From Nectonema munidae (Eukaryota > Nematomorpha > Nectonematoida > Nectonematidae), in assembly GCA_030549495.1 (NCBI GenBank), contig JAUIRK010000734.1, forward strand, positions 124,001 through 188,000: DNA of 64,000 nucleotides, read 5' to 3'. A program made the position numbers and the translations under genes. The notes beneath the pieces are model-generated. The model saw only the letters and a program-made list of their open reading frames with translations, made no database searches and was not told where the DNA came from. Shown one piece after another: positions 24,185 through 36,500 of the stretch; position 1 is the stretch's first letter, and every line of letters begins with the position of its first letter.

Positions 24185-24190
24185 TTTATT
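24185..24190 (-). promoter_or_regulatory. AATAAA polyadenylation signal of the ZP-domain gene
   Basis: AATAAA on the minus strand, 67-72 bases past the stop codon of the terminal coding exon (24,257), a normal position for a short 3' UTR. Confidence 0.45.
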
Positions 24191-24256
24191 TAGCATTGTG
24201 AATATTGCGATTTATATTTTTTAGTAAATAGGTATTGTCAAACAGGAATGTCTTTT

Positions 24257-24555
24257 TCAAACCTTTTTTGGAGACGTGTTTTTCATGGATGTTGGCACAT
24301 ATGGGTGGAGTGGAGGCTGACTTTGGTTAAAAGATTCTCCTTTGAAAGAACATATGCTGATCATATCCTCGCTTTTCTTTTTCTTGTAGGAATTTGTTGT
24401 AGAGATGAGGGGGTACTGCTTTAAGACTAAGAACAAAATGAGACCACATGTGATTGCTGTCACTCCCACAAACATTACGATTGTGATTGAAAAAGACATT
24501 TTAGACAAACACACATTCGCATTCTTTCGCTTGTTCATCCGGTATTTTACGATTT
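24257..24555 (-). CDS. ZP gene terminal coding exon: transmembrane helix and cytoplasmic tail
   Basis: Acceptor CTACCAG at the 24,556 boundary; the exon opens with two bases completing a split Lys codon. It encodes a basic stretch RMNKRKNANVCLSK, a hydrophobic helix from FSITIVMFVG to LILFLVL, then KKKK and a polar, Pro/Ser-rich tail ending TSPKKV and stop. A C-terminal membrane anchor after a furin site is the standard ZP-protein layout. The intron to the previous exon is only 364 bp. Confidence 0.85.
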
Positions 24556-27500
24556 CTGGTAGATTTAGATTGATGTTATCATTTACTACAAAAAATGAAA
24601 ATATGAAAATTAAATTTCATGAAAATAATTTTTTGTTCAGCCTTATTACAATATAATAGGAGTGGGTAAATTTTGGATAAGGCTATATATTCTTGGGCTT
24701 TTGTAAACCTATATGAACCCCGTTTTAGCCCACGTTTTTAGCTCTAATTTGGTTTCTCGGGGTAAATTCTACAATTAATCAAACCGAAGAGCAGAGGAAG
24801 TAGGCGGAGGGGGTTCAAAAGATATCGCACAATCTCCTTTCACTCTTAAAGACGAAGTCTTAGAATTCTCTTGTCATGTAATTTCAAATATTTTTGTAAA
24901 AGGGAATTAGCTTTCTTACTTCTGAATTCGTTTTCAGGGTTATCTGGTGAATTTGTCGTGTTGTTGTCTGAGTCGATCGGAATCGTGACAACAATAGACT
25001 GCATCAAGTGAGAAATTTTGGCGCTTTCATTCAAGGATTTGCTGGTGCTGCTGCTGAATGACTCAAATTTGGAAACAAGATTAACCGAGTTTTCACTTCT
25101 CATTTTGCGAGAAGACGAAACAGAAACGCTTCTTCGTTTCCGGCCTTTCTTTTTGCTCGGATACCCAATAGAACACGAGGGCTAAAAGGTAAAAAAAATT
25201 TGCCATCAATTTCGACTCAGTTCAAACGTTCTTTGAAACCCTACTCGCAAATTGGGACTTATATTATAATTATTTACACAGGTTAATTTTTCTATCGGGG
25301 TTAATTAGTATTTGTTAATGCATGCATTTTTACAAAGTCTATATGTGAGATTATATTTTGTGACGCTGTCATACAAAGGCGTAATTAAAGGAGTATGAAT
25401 AAGAGAGGCAGTTACCAGGCGTCACAAAATAGGCACGCCAAAGTCATATTTCTTCCTTTTTTTACTTTATTCAATTCAAGCATCAACACCAAAATGTTGG
25501 ATTTTCACTTTGAAATAGTGTAATAGTGGTTGCTATGGTAATCTGTCTTCTTATTTTGTATACGAAAATAGATTCTTGCATGATTCAGTTTTCGGCTATT
25601 CAAATATGTTATCAGAAAGTTTGGGGGGGGGGGGCAAATTACAGTAGTACGGGCCCCACTTGTGGTAGGTATGCCCCTGCTGTCACATCAAACGACAGCT
25701 TCACTGGAAGTTGGAATCTTAGAAAAATAAAAAGAAGAGTTTCCTAAGGAATAATAATCAGGAAGATTAGAATAGTTCTATTAAAATAATTACTTTGATT
25801 CTTGCTTAATTTGATTGTAAACTAAAAACAATTAATCCAAAATTTTTATTCAATGACATTAAAAAGTTAAGAATAGATTGTGACGTTTTCAGGACCATGC
25901 TTTAGGATAGTATGGTCTTGTCGTTGCTGAGTCCAGAGTCTACCTTGTCTTTTTATCCCATTAACCTCTCATGAACGATTTTTTGCAATGAATAACATAT
26001 ATATTTACTTATTATATGATAGGATATATTATAACACAACAACATATTTATAAGCAAAAAGGAGGTAATTTTTACTCATAAAATTTGCTTCTATAGTTAT
26101 GAATAGTTTTAATTTAATATATACATATTATGGACTTTGAATTAATTTACTACAAATGTGTTCCAGTCTTCTATATAGGTCTTATTGAAGAACGTTTTTC
26201 AGAGGTTTACTTAGTAGGAGTTCAATTCAAGTTTGAGGTGTGTCCATGTTATATTCTACATGTCTTCATTATATATTCTTCATATAGTATATATATATTA
26301 TATAGTCTTCATTATTATTTTTTTTCTACATATGTCTTCATTATGTTGAAAATCATTGTTATTGCTTGTCTTCTTCTCTTAAAATGCAGGCATAGGCAGT
26401 TTGGCTTTTTAATTCTATCACGCTTTCCAGTGACTTTTTTAGTGAATTTTCTTTCAACTTTTTCTATTTTTTTATGTCTAATATTTGATGTGGACCAGAA
26501 ATCATATTTCCATCTTCTAGAATTGGCCTAAAGAGGATTTTGAATAAGAGAGGAGAGGTATTAGTGTCAAATTGAGAGAAGCAATTTTTGATGAGGTTAA
26601 TTGTAATGTATGCTTTGGTTATGGCATGCAATGTGTTTTCATGAAGTTTCCTTTTAGTATCAAAAATAACTCCCAAATTTTTTAGTTTTTGAACTTTAGA
26701 GAGTTTGTATTCATAAGAAAATCAACATTTACAGTTTTTCCTATTTCAATTTGGTAACATTTTTCATAATTGAAAAAAAAGTTCCACTTTATAGACCATT
26801 GGTTATTTTATTGGGATCTTTTTGTAACTTAAAAGTGCGGGTATTATACGGTTCGTCCGCCAAAAGTTTAATACTTAATTCAATTATGTTTGGCCTATCA
26901 TTAACAAATATATTGAATAGGATGGGTCCTAACACTGATCCTTGTGGGATTCCACTCCTTATCTTTTTCGTTTTAGACATACTGCCATTAAAACATACTT
27001 TTTGCTTTCTGTTACAAATGAAATCAGTAAGTAAGCCAGAGCCAGAGAAAACCATCGATTCCAATAGATTTTAGTTTGGTAGTAAGTTTAGTGTGAGAAA
27101 CTGTATCGAAAGCTTTTCTGAAGTCGAGATAAATGACATGTATAGTTCTTTTGTGTTCAAGAGATTGACTGACATCCAGGGCCGTAGCGAGAAGGGGGCC
27201 GGGGGCACTTCACATCAATGCCAGCAGATGAAAGTGATTTAATGACATTGTCACAAATTTCTAACGCACTTGTGCCTTCACATTGCACAAATTCAAATAA
27301 TCTTTTTAAAATTTTCTGTCAAATTAAAATTTAGCGGACTTGGCCTCAATTATAAGCTTTAGAATCAGAGTATGATACAAACATCTTTTTTTGAGTAAAG
27401 TAATATTAAAAGTTCAACTTGTAAAATATATGGATTTTTTCAAAATAAATAATTAATATACTAATTTAATATAGTTTACTTAAATAATGGCTTAATTTTC

Positions 27501-30500
27501 AAAAACATAATTTACTAAATTCAAAAAAACTTTTTTTAAATTTTAATGTTTTACTATATGTCATATCTTAAAGCTTTTAAAATGAGTTTTTGATTGATGT
27601 ATTGCACGTTAAATTTGATTAAAAAAACGCCAAAGTTATAAACCCCTTAAATCCGCCACTGCTATTGTCACAAACTACGAAAATCTTTTATATCTTTTTG
27701 AAGAATGTTCTTTATCCGATAATAATCACGAACTCAGTATCGAAGCTCATAGTCTCTCGAGTCTCGATGCAAATACAGAAAAAACAGTTCATAACATAAC
27801 ATATTTTATTAAGCAAAAAGAAGGTTGTTCAAACCTATGAAAATTACATCTAAAAATAATAACTTCAAATAATGAGATATTTCAGTTTTCATAAGACGAA
27901 ATATCACAAGTGTAAAAACTTGAGATGACTCCAATGGAAGTCTAATCTATTTTTAAATATATTTAATGTTGCTGCATCCACAATATTTTGAGGTGAAAAC
28001 AGTTGATATTTGTTAGAATATCATGTTTTAATTCCTATTAACACTTATGCACAGTTACTTTAAAATACTCAAATACTCATGATATACTTTTTTAAAAATT
28101 TAACTTCTATGATGCACGAGAGAGAAAAAACTTGATTCTGCTATCATATTTAGATTCATATACAAAAAATATTGATACTGATGAATTTGCCAAGAAATTT
28201 TCTAACAAAACAGGAAGAATTCAACTTTTTTGAGAGAGCATGTAGTTTTTCCAAAATGAGATAAGTTTTTTTTATATAAATAATTGTTTTATTTATTCAT
28301 TACTTATTTTTAAAAGCATTAAATTGCCCAATTTAAAATTAAAATATTCAGGCCCCCTCAACTTCCTCTTGTGCCCCTCCAACTTCCAATTTCTGACATC
28401 ATTTGGAAATTCTAGTAAATTTGTCACTGTTGACTTTCTTGATGTAAATTAATATTGTTTAATAGAGTGAACATCGTTTTTCTTTGGATGATTCATTAGT
28501 ATTTTTTTAAACTTTCAATGGTGTTGATTTCCTTTTTTGTAAACATGTGTAACAAGGTTTAATTTTCAATCTTCAGGTAGATAGCCTTGATTGAGAGACT
28601 TATTATTGAAAAGAGTTGCCATTGCTTTGTATAAAACATATGCTAATTTTGTAAGAAAAATAGGATCAAGTTCATCCAATACAATTGACTTCAAAGGATT
28701 CAAGTTTTTAAATTCATTTCAGGAAAAAAATTTATTCTTCCATTATGCTTGTATTTACTTGATTGTTTGTGTCTTCAGAATTGGTTCGGCGTTATTGCAG
28801 CAGGAAGTAAAATAATCATTAAAAATCATTGATTTCTCTTGATCATCGTATATCATATTGTTGTCTTTGTTGAAAATATATTGTGGAGGAGAGATTTTAG
28901 TCTTCTTTGAAAAGCTTACTTAAGATTGTTTTTATTGTGTAAAAGTATTTGATGTTCATATTCTGATTTGCTTTTTTTAATCGCAGACTTTAATTTATTA
29001 GAAATACTTGCATAATTTTAACACATATGAGCATCTTTGTTAACTTTGTACTTTTTAAATAAGTTCTTTCTTTTTAATTAAGGAAATAGTTTCTCTGTTC
29101 AAGTATAAGCTTTGTACTTCTTTTTGGTATTTTTACCGGCACGTATAAAATAATTTGATCTTCCAAGATCGTAATAAAGTAAGAGTAAATGTTCTCAAGA
29201 TTGAGACATTCTAGTTTTTCCCAATTTAATTAAAAAATTTTTTTTTCCATAACTTGATAATTAACAGGATAAAATGCAAGCTTTTTCTTCGATCAATGGG
29301 CTTAGTTGGTTAGTTAAAAGAGATACAATTATTTATTTATTTATTAAAATATTAATTTATATATAGTCTAACCTCAGCGAGACAGGGGAAGGAGCTATTT
29401 TATGTGGTTCACTTAAACAGAAAGCAATAAAAGTTCTCGATATTTTTATGCAAAATTTTTCTTATTCAAATTATGGAAAAATATTTTGCTTAAAATAAAT
29501 TAAATATTAAGTATCAAATAAAAAAAGTTAGCAAAATTTTTTAATGATATAAAATAGCCATTATTAGATGAGTATTCCATATTTTCAAACTCAAAGTAGA
29601 TGTGATATTTTGTTAAGTCCATAATTTTATTTAAGAAGTTTATTGAAAGTAAAACTTTATCAGCTATAAAATCTTTTTATCGTTCGAAAAATTCTAGAAC
29701 AAACTTTTGATTATGATTTGTCAGCTCTACTTTTTTATTTTCATCTTCAAGATTATAAAACATCTTCATTATCCATACTTTCATCACCAAGAGTAAACAT
29801 TTTTTTAAAACGCTGATTACAATCTATTAAAGTTTTTTAGGTATAAAAATCGAATTTGATCAAGTTTTTTATAACTTTAATTAAACAAATCTTTAAAAAG
29901 TGAGAGTATTGATTTCCTTCAGAACAAACCAATTCTTAAAAATATTATTCTTATTATAAAATATACATCTAAATTTAAAGTCAAAAAACGAGATTTTATT
30001 TGATAAAAAAGTTCTCATATTTTTTTATTATGAAAAGTACTCGTAAAAAAAGACAAAATAGAAATGTAAAAGGACAAATTAGAATTGCAAAAAGACAAAA
30101 TAGAAATGCAAAAAGACAAAATAGAACTAAAAATGCTATATATCAATACAGCTTAGACATAGATTGACTAATATAATGTATAAGATTACCCCTTGAGTAT
30201 ATATTTTACCATATTAAAAGTACATATGTGGTCCTAAAAGCAGACTCTTACAGAGTTAATTCAACTATGCCTAACCTAACTCATCCCTAATTTAGTTAGA
30301 CAGATTTAGGACTAAGAATAACAGTACAAAATAGCAGAAAGCAAAATTAGCTATTGCTTGGGGGCTATTGTATATGGTCACCACCTAGGATAACGCTTTT
30401 ATGAAAAATTCTTCATTTTTAGCATATATCATCAAGAACGCTTAAGTCAGGTTTACTTTTCCAAACTTGTCATAAATGTGCGTAATCTATTTTTTCCATA

Positions 30501-33500
30501 AATTTTCATTCAATTTCTCCAAACCTTTTCTGGAACAAAGGAAATGAGGTCCGGTTGTAAGCAATACTGGACGAGTTACCATATACCTTCATAAATAGTT
30601 ATTACAGTACGTCGTCTATTTTATTCATCGAAGTTAAGGTAAGCATCCTGAAATTGATTTGCTGTAGCATTGTATGAATTTTAATGGTCTTGCCCAGTGT
30701 TACCGAATTTACCACAATGTCTCTAGGACATTCATTCATAAACGTGAATTCTAGTATCAATAATTCATATGCTCAAATTGTTGAGACTTGTTCCAATTGT
30801 AAAAAAACGCACTCTTTTTTTGAGACCTATAATTAATGAAGTTTCCAAAGATTCGTTAAAAGAGGTTAAAGAGAGTACCAGTAAAATACTTTCAAATATA
30901 AAAGTAAAGAATGAAAATATTATTAAGATTGATTTTCCCTCATCCGTAAATCTAGATAAAGTGCCAGAAAAACGAGGTGTTAATGGAATTCTAAAAAATA
31001 ATTACGCACCTATAAAACTTGAACCCATTTTACCAAAATAACTATAAAAAATTTGGACCCAACTTTGTCAAAGAATATATTTTAAATTTGATCATTGCAA
31101 AAACATTAAAAAATATTTTGAAGCTAGGAAGACATTTCACTTTTTTCGACAAAAAAATTTCGTAATAAATCAAAATTAGTTGTCGTCATATGTAACAATA
31201 CAACAATATGTAACAATTTCCTGACACGCAAACGTAACAATATATCATATGAATGACATTTAGCTTGACACTAAGACACGAATATATTTTTTCTTCAACC
31301 AATAGTATATTATTTTTTAAAATGATTGACATACGATTGTCACTAAGACACAAATTAATGTATTTTTTCTCCAGCCAATAGTATATAATTTTTTTAAATG
31401 ATTGACATTTTGTTTAACACTAAGATACAAATATATTTATAGCTCAAAATCAGCGGTAGAGTGGAAACTTGGTTGGATAATGAGTCTTTCGGTACACTTA
31501 TTCACCTTCATTGCACCTTCACGCAGGTCTAGATTTCTTATAGTTTGACATTCAAATTAACTAATAATAATCAGTATATAGGTCACACATTTGAGTCATT
31601 TTCTGTTGATATAATTTTTCGTTGTGTAAAAAATTTGCTTTTGCATAATATATATCGTCCTCCATCTGTATGTTCAGACATTTCTTGTTTCAATGAAGAA
31701 ATTTTAAATTTTTTGAAAAGCAAAATAACAGCTTCTAACAATGATATCTTACTTGGAGACTTTAATGTTAACTTGTTTGATGTAGATAATTGCAGGAAAG
31801 TAAGTAAATTTATTCCAATTTTTCATTAAATTTTGTCAAACGAGTAATGAATGTTTTTACGCTGAATTATCCTCTACTCTCTTAGACAATTTCTTTATAC
31901 CATATAATTTAAATATTTTTAAAGCTTTCATTTTTCCTACTTTTATTTCCGATCATAGTACTATTCTTTTGTCTATAAATTTGAATGGACTTTACTCAAG
32001 TACCAATTATTTTGAATTTTCCAACAAGAGTTTGTTTATTGAAAGTAAAAGTAAAGTTAAATGGTATGGCTCACTTAAAGAGTATTTGGATTCTCCTGCA
32101 ATTTTAATGTACTTAAAAAATTCAATTATTTCAATGAACATAAATGAGTCCACTGTGAGAAGCGTTACTAAGAACAAATCTAGATATAAGCATAAATTAA
32201 ATTGTTGGATGACACAAGAAATAGGGTTCTTCATTAAAAAACGAGACAAATTGCATAAGAAGATCAAAAAATGTCTGAATAAAAATAAATTTAAAGAAGA
32301 ATTTGTATAATGTCGAAATGAAAAAAACACAGAATAAAATTTCAAAAACAAAGATACTTTTCTAAACTTTTTGAAAATGTCAATTCACCAAAAGTTATTA
32401 GGTCTAATTTAAGAAAAATAATGAATTGCAAAAAGTAAACATGAACTGAAGAGGCAAAAACTTGATGCGACTGGTTGCTTCCAAGAGAAGGGAGGGAACA
32501 TCGTTGAAGCATCATACAGCAGCGTGGCTTATTTAGTAGCACGGAAGAAAAAAGCACACACAATTACTGACTTGATCCTACCTTGTGCAAAAGAAATGGT
32601 TAGACTGGTTCATGGAGCAGAAGCAGCACAGAAACTAAGTGATGTATCTCTTTCGACTAATACTATCCAGCGAAGAACCAGGGACGTGTCAGGTGATGTG
32701 AAAGATCAAATTATTGAAGAGATAAAAGCATCCCCCACTTTTGCCATACAGGTCGATTAATCCACTGGTGTAGCAATAGCGTGCTAGCTATTAGTATACT
32801 GCCGATATCTGTTCAAATGCATAATCAATGAGGAATTCCTTTGCTGTCAAAATCTTGAAACGTCATTTAGGTCCACTGATGTGACAAGCATGTGACGTTT
32901 TTTGACAAGCATAATTTGAGTTGAAATAATCTATTTTTGTCCCGCTTCTTCTCTCTTTGCCAGGAAGTTGAAATGTTTCTTGATATACAGAAAAAATATG
33001 ACATGTTGAAGATATTGAAATCAGAACACTTTGAGCTCTACCTTGCTTATCTTGTGGGCATGTTTGAAATCTTAAGCCAGCACAACTTAAGACTCCAAGG
33101 AAAGAATTCAAACTTGCTCAGCCAAAGTGATTCAATACATGCATTTTTGGCCAAATTGGAGCTGTATAAGAAGAGATTAAGTGTAAGAAAATTTTTGTTG
33201 TTTTTATTATTGAATGAAGTTCTTGCTGATGGTCAGCTTTAAAGCACCTTGTCCAAGTAAATCATGGATCACTTGTCTCAGCTAGATGATGAATTTGGCC
33301 GTTACTTTCCTGACTTAAGCCCTCTGCATGCGTGATTAGCAAAAAAACCGTTCTTATGTCAGGTTGATGACGTGTTAGAAGACGCACAAGAGGAGTTCAT
33401 TGAGCTTACCCACGATTCAACAGCCAAGAATGTGTTCCAGTCAAGCTAGTCTAGCTTCTGGTGTTAAATCATGGAATCATATCCAAAAATAAGTGATCTG

Positions 33501-36500
33501 GCAGTTCGAATTCTTTTGCCTTTTGCTTCACCTACCTTTGCCAAAGTGGCTTTTCTTCATTACTTGCAATAAAAACAAAATCAAGGAACAAGCTGTCTGT
33601 GGAAGATGACTTGAGGTGTGCACTGGGTGCCCAAAAACAACGATAAAAGTCCCATTGAGAAATGTAAAGTGAAATACTTTTTTACAACCAATGAAAAACG
33701 ATTTTTTGTATTTTATTCATACAGGTTTAGTGATTTTTTTTATTCATACATGTGCTTGCAAGCTCAAAAATAGGGCAAGTATTATAAAGATAGTTTTGCG
33801 TACAATACCTGGCTACACCTATAACAACATTAACATAACATTTTTCCTATGTATTTACTTGAATAAAAAAGTGCTGCTGAACTGAGGAATCTAAAAAGGA
33901 CTGTAGCAACCACACGACCGTTTTTTCTTTTTTCTTAAAAAAATTTCCCCCCCCTGACTTTCAGGCAATGCAAGGGGATGGGCCTTAACACCTTAATCAG
34001 CATAATAGTACAAGATATTTTACATGAATATATTCATTTTTTTGCAGAAAAATCTTAATTTTGCTGGCTCAAACTATTTCGTTGTAGGCGTCCACATGTG
34101 AAAAAGTGATTGGGAAAGGGGGAACGGGACAAAAAAGTTTGGGACTCACTGTATTAGAATATTTAGTTACTGCTTTTAATTCCTCCATTGAGTTTAGCAT
34201 TTTTCCCACTTCTCTCAAAATTGGTAAAATTATCCCTATTATCAAAAAAGGAGATAGACTTTTAGTAGAAAACCACTGACCAATCAGTACACTATCTAAA
34301 ATATTCGAAAAATATTATATAATCAAATCTCTGCTTATATTGTAAAATTATAATATAACATCTTGTATTGCTACTTTTGTAGAAAAATTCAGCAACATTT
34401 GGAAAACTCTGAGGAAGGATTAGCCATGTTTCTTGATTGATGATAGTATTTCACACAATTTACTTCTAACTATACTTTCAGGGTTTATATACTAGCGGCC
34501 ATGTGGCCTTCTATACCCCCTGCAGATTTTGATAATGTTTTGTTTATTTTTATTATAAACAAATATACTCATCACACGAGCATGCTAATCTTTATTATAT
34601 ATAATATATATATTTTACTTCTGTTTAATAATAAAACTTTGAAATTTTGAAAGACAAATAGCCCAACATTATGAACAGATTTGACAATTCCTTTTCATCA
34701 CCGCTTTTCAAAAGTACCACTTCTTGCTACTTCAATTGTTAGGACTTGTACTTTCCATTGGCATTTATAAAGAATTGTATAGTTTATCATTTAGAATTTT
34801 TCGCTCATATTCTGTAAATTTGTGAATTTTCTTGTCTTAATTTTTAATTTAAAGTTAATAAGGAGCTATACTATTGGCTATTATGGAGAATAGAGAAATG
34901 TCATTCAAAGATAAGAGAATAAATAGATATTCTTACAACTTGACACCTTTGCAAGCAGTACTTGATGGAGCACTCAAAGTAAACGTTTGAAACGTCCGGA
35001 AATTTGAAGACTTTGAAATGGGCATACACAAGGATTTCTCCGTGTCCATCGCTCACTCTGCTTTGAGGCCCAATAATACTTGTATGTAGTGGACAGCCCA
35101 ACGAGTCCAGTAGCAAAATGTGTCCAGTGCCAATTCCGTCGTGTGCAAAACAGTTAAACGCGTGCATATCAAACATATCTGAAAATGGACATTTTGAAAG
35201 ATATTCTCAATGCGAAAGAAAGCAAAAATCATGCTCGACTCAGAAGAAGAATCAAATCGCACACAAGAGAAACATATTTCTGTGTTTTGTCTCTTGGCTG
35301 GATAGTCTGCCTTGATATAGTTTACCTAAAGGACAGATTTCTTAACAGACACTATTTGACTTACCTAGTACACAAAACAAGTAAATTACGATTATAAAAG
35401 TTTTATTTCATTTATTTGTTATATTTAATACGATACAATTCATTTTTATCCCTCCTTTCTTAGAAAGGATACACCTGTCATGAATATATTTAGAAAGATC
35501 CCCTTTTCTCCATTACCGGTAACGTTTTTTCAAAAGTTTTAATCCAATCTATTTTTCTTATGTCGCTTTAAGCATGGAACAAAAGATTTAGTTCATTAAC
35601 CCATTTAAGACCAAGCAAAGCAGACGATATCTAAAAAACGCAGACAATTTATATTCAAAGTCATTGAAAAAAGCAGAAGAAGATGAAATTACTTATGTTC
35701 CAAAATAGGAACATTGGTCGTAAATGGGTTAACTCGGAAAAGAGAAAAAGCGCACATAGAAGCTTTAACCATTTCTTTTTGAAAAAATGCTTTCATTTTC
35801 AAAACGTACTTTATTGATGAAGTATCATTAGACGGTATAAATCAAATACCAAAAATGGACAGAAAATATTTGGACTAAACAAAAATTCATCAATCTGAGA
35901 GTTAGAGCTTATTAGAAAGAACATCCTATTTTAAATAACCACAATTAGCTAATTTAAAAAGATGACAAGATGCTATACTAGCGAGCATTTTTTTGATTAA
36001 GTTGACGACCTCACTATTCTATTTCTAAAATACCATAGTCTTGAAGGAGAGCATAAGTGATTACATATGTCAGGATTTGCTTATTCGGTAATATATCATC
36101 CTAATTTTAATAAATATATTATGTTATGTAATGAATTAAGTAGCATATTAATTTATTAGTTTGTATAATGATCTTGCAAATTAAGACATTTTAGATATTG
36201 TGTAAAATGAAATCAGAGACCAAAGGAACACAAGATATTTGGATTTTGAATATTCTTTTCAAAATATTTTTTAATAAAAGATCACATATTTTTCAAATTG
36301 AAGGTTCACAAAGTAATTAAAAACTGGTGTAATTCAAAACTTTAAGTACCCTTTGAAAGCGTCCTTACGCTGACCTTCCAAATGTCGATATTCTTACTCA
36401 AGATAACCTTTAAATTCTGGCTTTTACTAACTGGTAAAAATCATCTGGTAAAAAGTTTTAATGTGAGAATAATGGAATAAATGATCTATTTTCCCTGGTA

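Larger units (their letters stand above)
24926..34936. other. Intronic sequence of the ZP gene, 9.8-kb intron mainly 25,182-34,936
   Basis: Apart from the exon at 24,920-25,181, this stretch is one large intron filled by two LINEs and the hATs inserted into them, plus two minisatellites. A poly-G run lies near 25,622-25,634. 29,271-30,046 and 30,131-30,768 show nothing recognisable. Confidence 0.6.

Noticed and set aside
28177-28205. CTGATGAATTTGCCAAGAAA as a hammerhead core
   Set aside because: Stem II cannot form and no flanking stem I pairs; chance match in AT-rich DNA.
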